From Variovorax sp. JS1663 (GTDB lineage Bacteria; Pseudomonadota; Gammaproteobacteria; Burkholderiales; Burkholderiaceae_C), in assembly GCF_002157355.1 (NCBI RefSeq), contig NZ_LYMK01000047.1, positions 1 to 53,722 on the forward strand: DNA of 53,722 nucleotides. Reading direction: 5' to 3'. Below the pieces are notes generated by a model. The model was given only the letters and a program-made list of their open reading frames with translations, was not told the origin of the DNA and searched no databases. The translations under genes and the position numbers were made by a program. Positions 1 through 5,733 of this stretch are shown one piece after another (the first letter of the stretch is position 1; every line of letters starts with the position of its first letter).

Positions 1-98
1 TCGACGGTTGCGCCTTCGTGCAGGCCGAGCCGGCGCACGACCTCGGACGGAATCCGAAGGGCTAGGCTGTTGCCCCACTTTGCCACTTGCAGGTCCAT
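1..98 (-). CDS. MazE/AbrB-like antitoxin, N-terminal part
   Basis: Only the first 32 codons lie in the window; the gene runs off the left edge. The reverse strand from the ATG at 98 reads MDLQVAKWGNSLALRIP and continues with SEVVRRLGLHEGATV. This is the N-terminal swapped-hairpin AbrB fold of MazE/VapB-type antitoxins (WGNS-x-x-x-RIP followed by a hydrophobic turn and LGL-x-x-G). Such proteins bind their own promoter and neutralise a PIN- or MazF-type toxin, which would be encoded next on the minus strand outside the window. A perfect inverted repeat lies directly upstream. The toxin type cannot be told from what is visible. Confidence 0.85.
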   Translation of the reverse strand, partial: MDLQVAKWGNSLALRIPSEVVRRLGLHEGATV

Positions 99-99
99 G

Positions 100-125
100 A
101 TGTATATCCCTTCATGGATATACAT
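100..125. promoter_or_regulatory. Perfect 10-bp inverted repeat, probable antitoxin operator
   Basis: ATGTATATCC (100-109) and GGATATACAT (116-125) are perfect inverted copies separated by six bases. The repeat begins two bases upstream of the antitoxin ATG at 98. Antitoxins of the AbrB family normally repress their own operon through such a dyad, so this is inferred to be the autoregulatory site. It is AT-rich in otherwise GC-rich DNA and may contain the -10 element, which would leave a very short leader. Confidence 0.7.
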
Positions 126-126
126 G

Positions 127-612
127 CTACTCTCTGACCGCAAGATGTCAAGCGGGGCGGGCTGACCGTCCGAAACGTTCTCGCCCTGCACCGTGGGCCA
201 AAAGCACGGCCACGGCCGCAGCCGTGAGATCGGTCGCCACACATTGGCGCATGAGTCTTCGTATTCGGCGCCGAACGTGCCGTGCAGGCTCGGCTCTTCC
301 CGGCAGCAGGGCGAGCGGCAGGTTTTGGCCGCAACCGGCGGTTGCCCGCGGCGGACCTCCGATCATTGCTGACCGGCCATGTCGGGCGATCGAAGATCGT
401 ACCTAGGTCCCGGCGTCGGCAGGTGGGTGAACGACGGCTTTCACCCTGATCCTGGCCGCGGATGGGCAACGTCAATGACACGCTGGCTGCGATCTGGCGA
501 CGCGCTGCTGCTTCGCGGTGGGGTTGGTGAGGACCTCGAAGGTGGGCGCCTCGGGGCCGGCAGGTATTGCCCACGATTTGGCGAGTTCGGCCATCAGGCG
601 GATTGACGCAGC
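127..612. other. Stretch without a recognisable intact gene
   Basis: No open frame here looks like a complete known protein. The only coding-like piece is a short minus-strand frame at 472-594, immediately downstream of the TetR gene. It starts MAELAKSWAIPAGPEAP and ends in QPACH after 40 codons. I do not recognise it. It could be a small gene or the start of a gene broken by a mutation. The rest of the stretch shows open frames on both strands of the kind expected by chance in GC-rich DNA. Confidence 0.4.
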
Positions 613-1194
613 TCAAGCGCTCGTCTTCAGCGTCGCCTTCAGGAGCTGTTCGAATCCGGATGACACCTGTTCGGCATCCATGCCCAGCTGCACATGAACG
701 ATCGCGCCGTCGACAGCCAGCGCCAGCGATTGCGCGAGGGCACGCCGGCGCCGCCCCGGCGGCAGCGTCGATGAGATCGCCTCGATCATCTCTTCCTTGT
801 GGACGCGGCTCACCTCGAGCACCTCGTCGCTGGACGTACCGAGTTCCACCGATGCGTTGATGAATGCACAGCCGCGAAAACGCGCGTCGGACCACCATTC
901 CTTCAGCGTCGGAAGGAGTGCCATCGCTCCAATCCTTGCGCTCCCATGCCGGGCCAGCGCGTCCCGAAACCAGTCGATCCACAATCGGTGCCGATAGTCG
1001 AGGTAGGAACGAATCAGGTCGTTCTTGCTCGGGAAGTGCCGGTAGAAGGTGACCTTCGTGACACCGGACGCTGCGATCAGCTTGTCGATGCCGGTCGCTC
1101 GAATTCCGTCTCCATAGAAGAGGTCGTGAGCGGTCGCGAGGATGCGCTCTCGCGCGGGCAGCTCGGCAAGTTCCGGACTTCTCGATATGGGCAT
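613..1194 (-). CDS. TetR/AcrR family transcriptional regulator
   Basis: A 193-residue regulator. The N-terminal TetR domain starts at about residue 10 (ELPARERILATAHDLFY), with the recognition region GVTKVTFYRHFPSKNDL at about residues 43-60, the classic TetR helix-turn-helix. The C-terminal half (ALLPTLKEWWSDARFRGCAF and onward) is a ligand-binding helical domain of the type common in regulators of small oxidoreductase or NTF2-like genes. The ATG at 1194 is chosen because it precedes the domain closely. An upstream in-frame start would run through the operators. It is divergent from the DUF1348 gene, and two identical dyads lie between them, so it probably represses both genes. The inducer is unknown. 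Confidence 0.92.
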   Translation of the reverse strand: MPISRSPELAELPARERILATAHDLFYGDGIRATGIDKLIAASGVTKVTFYRHFPSKNDLIRSYLDYRHRLWIDWFRDALARHGSARIGAMALLPTLKEWWSDARFRGCAFINASVELGTSSDEVLEVSRVHKEEMIEAISSTLPPGRRRRALAQSLALAVDGAIVHVQLGMDAEQVSSGFEQLLKATLKTSA

Positions 1195-1203
1195 GACGCC
1201 AGT

Positions 1204-1221
1204 GTAGACAGCTTCGTCTAC
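1204..1221. promoter_or_regulatory. TetR operator copy 1
   Basis: GTAGAC (1204-1209), six bases, then GTCTAC (1216-1221): a perfect dyad ten bases upstream of the TetR start. The same half-sites and spacing recur at 1242-1259, 38 bp further on, which strongly suggests a pair of sites for the adjacent TetR regulator. Confidence 0.75.
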
Positions 1222-1239
1222 GTTTGCTACATTGAGGCT

Positions 1240-1261
1240 ATGTAGACGAGTCTGTCTACAT
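1240..1261. promoter_or_regulatory. TetR operator copy 2
   Basis: ATGTAGAC (1240-1247), six bases, GTCTACAT (1254-1261): a perfect 8-bp dyad whose core equals copy 1. It lies about 30 bases upstream of the DUF1348 start codon, where a bound repressor would block transcription of that gene. Confidence 0.75.
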
Positions 1262-1292
1262 GCCAAACCCCATCAACCTTGGAGGTCCCGCC

Positions 1293-1760
1293 ATGGAAAC
1301 TCGCCCGCCGCTACCGCCATTCACCAGAGAATCAGCCATCCAGAAGGTCCGACTCGCCGAAGAAGGGTGGAACACTCGCGATGCGGCGAAGGTCGCACTC
1401 GCCTATACGAGCGACACGAAGTGGCGCAATCGGGTCGAATTTGCCAGCAACCGCGAGGAAGCCCAGGCCTTCCTCGAGCGCAAGTGGCACAAGGAACTGG
1501 ACTACCGCCTGATCAAGGAGCTCTGGGCCTTCGATGGCAATCGCATTGCCGTCCGCTACGCCTACGAGTGGCGCGACGACTCCGGCAACTGGTTTCGCTC
1601 GTATGGAAACGAAAACTGGGAGTTCCGCGAGGACGGACTGATGCAGCGCCGCTTCGCGTGCATCAACGACATGCCCATCCAGGCTTCGGAGCGGAAGTTC
1701 CACTGGCCGCTCGGCCGCCGTCCCGACGACCATCCCGGCCTCAGCGACCTGGGCCTCTGA
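1293..1760 (+). CDS. NTF2-like protein of the DUF1348 family
   Basis: A 155-residue cytoplasmic protein. The pattern of charged and aromatic residues (EEGWNTRDAAKVALAYTSDT, KWRNRVEF, FLERKWHKELDYRL, YEWRDDSGNWFRSYGNENWEF) is that of the DUF1348 branch of the SnoaL/NTF2 fold: a small alpha+beta barrel with a deep cavity and no assigned reaction. The start at 1293 is supported by GGAGGT at 1281-1286; an ATG at 1260 lies inside the operator. The gene is divergent from the TetR regulator and probably controlled by it. Its role is unknown; relatives are often found beside TetR-controlled redox genes. Confidence 0.88.
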   Translation: METRPPLPPFTRESAIQKVRLAEEGWNTRDAAKVALAYTSDTKWRNRVEFASNREEAQAFLERKWHKELDYRLIKELWAFDGNRIAVRYAYEWRDDSGNWFRSYGNENWEFREDGLMQRRFACINDMPIQASERKFHWPLGRRPDDHPGLSDLGL

Positions 1761-1840
1761 TGGTCCGCCGCCGGCGATTGGTAGCGGAGGGCCTGCGGCA
1801 GTAGAACGGCCCGCCATCCACCGTCATCGACCGCTTGCGC

Positions 1841-2230
1841 TCAACGCGAACACACGCGCACGACTACCTTGCACGGCTCGGTCGGCAGATGGCTTTCGCA
1901 CTGTGCGGCCGCGCCCTTGCCCGCTGCTTCGGCGGTGGGCGCGATCGCGGTGCCCCACTCGCCGTAGTTGCCCGTCGCCAGCGCGCCGCAGGCGCGGTCG
2001 AAGTAGGCGCGGACGATGCATGCGCCCGCGCGTCCCGCCGCGCGCTCGCAGCGGGCGCGCGCGGCGTTCTCTGCGGCATCGCGGGTGGGCTGGTCGTAGG
2101 CGTAGCCGTACCAGCCCTGGAGCGTGGCGATGGCGCCCCAGCTCGGGCGCGAACCCGTCTGGGCGTGGGCCGAGCCGATCAGGAAGAAGCAGCACGACAG
2201 CAGCGTGCTCGAAACGAAGCGGAATCTCAT
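1841..2230 (-). CDS. Secreted DUF4189 domain protein
   Basis: A 129-residue protein with a signal peptide (MRFRFVSSTLLSCCFFLIGS, then AHAQ, with likely cleavage after AHA) and a compact DUF4189 domain. The domain shows WGAIA near its start, a YGYA motif and four or more cysteines in the mature part (ARCERAAG, ACIVRAYFDRAC, QCESH, EPCKVVVRVC). Family members are small periplasmic or secreted proteins without a known reaction. The start at 2230 is chosen because it opens directly on the signal peptide; a TTG at 2248 is in frame but adds nothing. It lies 24 bases downstream of the AttH-like gene on the same strand and may be co-transcribed. Confidence 0.8.
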   Translation of the reverse strand: MRFRFVSSTLLSCCFFLIGSAHAQTGSRPSWGAIATLQGWYGYAYDQPTRDAAENAARARCERAAGRAGACIVRAYFDRACGALATGNYGEWGTAIAPTAEAAGKGAAAQCESHLPTEPCKVVVRVCSR

Positions 2231-2254
2231 GGTCGAATGATTGCGCAACAGCGC

Positions 2255-3307
2255 TCAAAGCTTCAGCGGCTGCGCGTAGCCGGTCATCTCGAGGTAGCCG
2301 CGCCCGATGCGCCGGCCGGTGGCATCGAGCAGATCGCTCACGCCTTCCCAGTAGACGCCGCCGGTGGAGCCACGACTGTCGAGTTCCTGGTCGTCGAGCA
2401 GGGCCTGGACGGTGAAGGCGCCGGCCGGCGTGTCGATGCGCCAGCGCAGCGGGTAGGTGGCGCGGGTGCGTGGGCTGGTCCACGGCTGCAGGCCTTCGAA
2501 GCGGATTTCATCTGGGCCGAACACGCGCAGCCGGCCGTCCGCGCCGCGCAGCGAGCCGCCGAACCACAGGGCCGAGCCGTCGCGGCGGCGCAGGCGGAAG
2601 GCGGTGAGGGCGCCGCCGTCGTCGAGGTTCATGCCGATCCAGTCCCAGCCCACGGCGTCGGGATGCATCAGCGCCTCGCTCCATTCGTGGTCCAGCCAGG
2701 CGCGGCCGCGCACCTCGAAGGCGCGGCCCTGCAGGCTCAGCCGCCCGCTGGTGTCGAGCTGCGGCTCGCTGTAGTAGTAGCTGGCCTGCTCGGGCTCGGG
2801 GCCCTTGCGCGAGAGGCCGGCCTGGCCCTGCAGCAGCACCGGCTGGGTGGGCGCGAAGCGCAGCGCGATGCCGAAGCCGGAGGCCGGCAGGCTCGCGACG
2901 TAGGCGCCGTTCTCGCGCCGCAGGGTCCAGTCGCGCAGGCGCAGGTCGGTGTCGTCCTCGCCGGCCGATGCGACGCCGAAGCCGGCGCGCGCGATGCGCT
3001 GGTCGTGCCAGAGCTTGCGGCCTTCGAGGTCGGTGACGGCGGCATGGGCGAAGACCAGCTGCTTCGCTGCGAAGGCCGAGCGCATGGCCTGGGCCTCGTC
3101 CACCCGCGAGCGAAAGAAGGTGAGCTGGAAGCCGAAGGCGCGCTCCCCGGCCTGCGCATGGCCGGTGATGTACCACCACTCGGTGCGCAGCTCGGGATGG
3201 CTGCCGAAGTCGCGCGGGAACTGCAGGGTGCGCGGCGGCAGCGCCCAGGCCGCGGGCAACGCGAGGGCCGGCAGGGCGAGCAGGGTGCGCCGCCGCATGA
3301 AGGCCAT
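2255..3307 (-). CDS. AttH/CrtC-like lipocalin-fold secreted protein
   Basis: A 350-residue protein with an arginine-rich export signal (MRRRTLLALPALALPAAWA) and the hallmarks of the AttH/CrtC family: a FPRDFGSHPELRTEWWYITG opening, ASYYYSEPQLDTSG, AWLDHEWSE and GWDWIGMNLDDGG. CrtC members hydrate carotenoids. AttH-like members are generally encoded with a LolCDE/FtsX-type ABC exporter, and their substrate is unknown. The ATG at 3307 shares its A with the last base of the TGA of the upstream PLP-enzyme gene (TGATG), which implies coupled translation. An alternative ATG lies at 3298. The matching ABC permease lies 2.4 kb away at 5717-8269, separated by unrelated genes. Confidence 0.88.
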   Translation of the reverse strand: MAFMRRRTLLALPALALPAAWALPPRTLQFPRDFGSHPELRTEWWYITGHAQAGERAFGFQLTFFRSRVDEAQAMRSAFAAKQLVFAHAAVTDLEGRKLWHDQRIARAGFGVASAGEDDTDLRLRDWTLRRENGAYVASLPASGFGIALRFAPTQPVLLQGQAGLSRKGPEPEQASYYYSEPQLDTSGRLSLQGRAFEVRGRAWLDHEWSEALMHPDAVGWDWIGMNLDDGGALTAFRLRRRDGSALWFGGSLRGADGRLRVFGPDEIRFEGLQPWTSPRTRATYPLRWRIDTPAGAFTVQALLDDQELDSRGSTGGVYWEGVSDLLDATGRRIGRGYLEMTGYAQPLKL

Positions 3308-4374
3308 CAGCCGGCGAGCGCGTCTCGCACGCGCTGCTCGGCCGCGCTGCAGTCGCCGAAGTTCTGCGCCACCCAGCCGGCGTCGTGGTAGCTGGGCAGG
3401 TAGCGCTCGCCCGCGTCGCACAGCAGCGAGAGGATCGATCCCTGCCGGCCGGCCGCACGCATCTCCTGCGCGAGCGCGAGCATGCCGATGAAGTTGGTGC
3501 CGGTGGACGGTCCCACCTTGCGGCCCAGCAGCTGCGAGAGCGCACGCATCGCGGCCACCGAATCGGTGTTGGCCACCTCGATCATGCGGTCCACCAGCGA
3601 GGGGATGAAGCTGGGCTCCACCCGCGGGCGGCCGATGCCCTCGATGCGCGAGCCGGGCGCGGTCAGGGTTGCATCGCGGCTCGCGTGATAAGCCGCGAAC
3701 ACCGAGCCCTCGGGATCGGCCACGCAGACCTGCGTGTCGTGGCAGCGGTAGCGCAGGTAGCGGCCGATGGTCGCGCTGGTGCCGCCGGTGCCCGCGCCCA
3801 CCACGATCCAGGCCGGCACCGGATGCCGCTCGCGACTCATCTGCTCGAACATGCTCTCGGCAATGTTGTTGTTGCCGCGCCAGTCGGTAGCGCGCTCGGC
3901 GTAGGTGAACTGGTCCATGTAGCGGCCCCGCTCGCGCTGCGCCAGCGCGCGGGCCTCGTCGTAGACCTGGGCCGCATGGTCCACGAAGTGGCAGCGGCCG
4001 CCGTAGAAATCGATCTGCGCGATCTTCTCGGGCGAGGTGCTCTTCGGCATCACGGCGATGAAGGGCAGGCCGAGCAGGCGCGCGAAGTAGGCCTCGCTCA
4101 CCGCGGTGGAGCCGCTGGAGGACTCGACGATGGTCGTGCCTTCGCCGACCCAGCCGTTGCACAGCGCGTAGAGGAAGAGCGAGCGCGCCAGCCGGTGCTT
4201 GAGGCTGCCGGTGGGGTGGGTGGATTCGTCCTTGAGGTAGAGGTCGATGCCGTGGGTGGCGAATTGGGGCAGCGGCAGCGGGATCAGGTGCGTGTCGGCG
4301 CTGCGCTGGTAGTCGGCCTCGATGCGGCGGATCGCGCTGTCGAGCCAGCGGCTGTCGGAAGAGGTATGCGTCAC
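3307..4374 (-). CDS. PLP-dependent cysteine-synthase-family enzyme
   Basis: A 355-residue fold-type II PLP enzyme of the cysteine synthase / cystathionine beta-synthase family. It shows the PLP lysine in HPTGSLKHRLA (about K59), the substrate-binding loop VESSSGSTAVSEAYFA, the phosphate-binding GAGTGGTSATIGRY and a C-terminal SLLCDAGERYLPSY. The likely chemistry is beta-replacement or beta-elimination on serine or cysteine derivatives, but this branch differs from CysK/CysM (SGSTA rather than SGNTG) and its substrate is not established. The start is a GTG at 4374: no ATG lies before the PLP lysine, and the frame upstream is not protein-like. Its stop overlaps the start of the AttH-like gene. 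Confidence 0.88.
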   Translation of the reverse strand: MTHTSSDSRWLDSAIRRIEADYQRSADTHLIPLPLPQFATHGIDLYLKDESTHPTGSLKHRLARSLFLYALCNGWVGEGTTIVESSSGSTAVSEAYFARLLGLPFIAVMPKSTSPEKIAQIDFYGGRCHFVDHAAQVYDEARALAQRERGRYMDQFTYAERATDWRGNNNIAESMFEQMSRERHPVPAWIVVGAGTGGTSATIGRYLRYRCHDTQVCVADPEGSVFAAYHASRDATLTAPGSRIEGIGRPRVEPSFIPSLVDRMIEVANTDSVAAMRALSQLLGRKVGPSTGTNFIGMLALAQEMRAAGRQGSILSLLCDAGERYLPSYHDAGWVAQNFGDCSAAEQRVRDALAG

Positions 4375-4415
4375 GCGCCCGAGTTTATAAGTCCGGTGCG
4401 AATGACCAAAGCCGC

Positions 4416-5045
4416 TCACGACAAACCTGCGAGCAGCAAGTCCAGGCTGGCTTGGAACTCCTGCTCCGCCGTGCTTCGAAGCGCGGCGGATGCGATGTCG
4501 ATCAGGTTGGGAAAGCGGGCGGCGGGGAGCGCCCGGAACCGGGCGATCGTCTCCTCGGCCGACTCCATGGCCTGCAGGGAAAGAGGGCCGGCCAGCTCGG
4601 CCTGGGCCAAGCCCATCACCAGCGCCGACACGGCTCGGAAGGCGACCAGCAAGTCCGTGTCCGACCGGCCGCTGCGCGCCAAGGCCGTCAGCAGCGCCTC
4701 CGTGACCTCGAACATCGCCGGCGCCCGGCTGCGGCGGGTCAGGATCAGCGGGATGGCATTCGGGTGGGCCCGCAACGCCTGCCAGAGGGCAGAAGCGATC
4801 GTGCGCACCTCGTCCTTCCAATCCGCGAAGGAATCGCGCTCCCAACGTACCTCGGCGATCACCGCTTCGATCACGAGCAGGTCGAGCCCTTCTCGCTGCG
4901 GCACGTAGTTGTAGAGCGTCATCGCCCCGGTGCCGAGCTCGGCTGCCAGCGAGCGCATCGACAGGCCCGCGAGCCCCTGCTTGTCGAGCAGCCGCAATGC
5001 TGCGCTTTGCAACTGCGCATGCGTGAACTTCGCCGGTCGTCCCAT
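4416..5045 (-). CDS. TetR family regulator (AcrR-like)
   Basis: A 209-residue regulator. The N-terminal HTH reads MGRPAKFTHAQLQSAALRLL, followed by LSMRSLAAELGTGAMTLYNY. The tyrosine-rich recognition helix (TLYNYV) resembles that of tetracycline-repressor-type regulators. The rest is an all-helical ligand domain (about residues 80-205). The ATG at 5045 is the only plausible start. The gene is divergent from the AhpC/TSA-like gene. A strong sigma70 promoter for that gene and a perfect palindrome directly behind its -10 box lie between them, so this protein most likely represses it and itself. No ligand can be inferred. Confidence 0.92.
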   Translation of the reverse strand: MGRPAKFTHAQLQSAALRLLDKQGLAGLSMRSLAAELGTGAMTLYNYVPQREGLDLLVIEAVIAEVRWERDSFADWKDEVRTIASALWQALRAHPNAIPLILTRRSRAPAMFEVTEALLTALARSGRSDTDLLVAFRAVSALVMGLAQAELAGPLSLQAMESAEETIARFRALPAARFPNLIDIASAALRSTAEQEFQASLDLLLAGLS

Positions 5046-5055
5046 CTCTTCTTCG

Positions 5056-5085
5056 TTGACACGGTATCGGAAGCGTGATTATAGT
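5056..5085 (+). promoter_or_regulatory. Sigma70 promoter for the AhpC/TSA-like gene
   Basis: A perfect -35 box TTGACA (5056-5061) is followed after 18 bases by TATAGT (5080-5085). Transcription would start at about 5091-5093, inside the adjacent palindrome, giving a leader of about 50 bases. Confidence 0.75.
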
Positions 5086-5090
5086 CAAAT

Positions 5091-5105
5091 ACGTACACTG
5101 TACGT
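5091..5105. promoter_or_regulatory. 15-bp palindrome, TetR operator
   Basis: ACGTACA (5091-5097), a single central C, then TGTACGT (5099-5105) form a perfect palindrome. It covers the predicted transcription start of the rightward promoter, a position where a bound repressor blocks initiation. The TetR gene starts 46 bases to the left. Confidence 0.75.
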
Positions 5106-5142
5106 TTAATCGAAAAGCCCCATCGTCGGCCTTCGATCGGCC

Positions 5143-5733
5143 ATGAAAGAGATGCTCATGAAACTCGCTCCGGGGCGCGCCGCGCCCGCATTCGAAGCCC
5201 AGGCGATCTCCGGCAGAAGCGTTCGCGTGCCGGCTCCGCAAGCGCACTACACCCACCTGCAGTTCCGCCGCTTTGCCGGCTGTCCCGTCTGCAACTTCCA
5301 TCTGAGGAGCATGGCGTTGCGCCAGGCCGAGATCGCCGCTGCCGGCATCCGGCAACTGGTGTTCTTCCATTCCTCGCTCGAGGAGATGCTCAAGTACCAG
5401 GCGCAACTGCCCTTCGATTGCATTGCAGACCCGCGCAAGAAGCACTACCGCGCCTACGGGGTGGAAACGTCCTGGCGTGCGCTGCTCCACCCCGGCGTGT
5501 TCTGGAGCGGCATGCGCTGGGTGCTGGCAACCGGTCGGTTCTACCGCAAGGCCGAGAACGGCATTCTGGGGCTGCCGGCAGACTTCCTGATCGATGCGCA
5601 AGGCCGTGTACTCGCCTGCAAGTACGGCCTGCATGCGGACGACCATTGGGAAGTCGAAGATCTGCTCCGGCTCGCCGGCGACGCACGCCCGGCGACATCC
5701 GCGCGGCGCGATGCCCTCACCAGTCCTCCTTGA
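5143..5733 (+). CDS. AhpC/TSA-like thioredoxin-fold protein
   Basis: A 196-residue protein with a peroxiredoxin-like thioredoxin fold: an LAPGRAAPAFEAQAISG N-terminus, then the redox motif RRFAGCPVCNFHLRS with CPVC at about residues 50-53, and a late strand PADFLIDAQGRVLACKYG. It resembles the AhpC-TSA_2 branch of small peroxiredoxin-like proteins, which reduce peroxides or disulfides in the cytoplasm. Starts at 5143, 5152 or 5158 are all possible; the last gives MKLAPG, typical for the family. Its 3' end overlaps the convergent permease gene by 17 bases. Regulation by the adjacent TetR is likely. Confidence 0.82.
   Translation: MKEMLMKLAPGRAAPAFEAQAISGRSVRVPAPQAHYTHLQFRRFAGCPVCNFHLRSMALRQAEIAAAGIRQLVFFHSSLEEMLKYQAQLPFDCIADPRKKHYRAYGVETSWRALLHPGVFWSGMRWVLATGRFYRKAENGILGLPADFLIDAQGRVLACKYGLHADDHWEVEDLLRLAGDARPATSARRDALTSPP

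Noticed and set aside
148..366. Minus-strand open frame of 72 codons
   Set aside because: No start signal, no family likeness, and comparable open frames occur on the other strand in the same GC-rich stretch.
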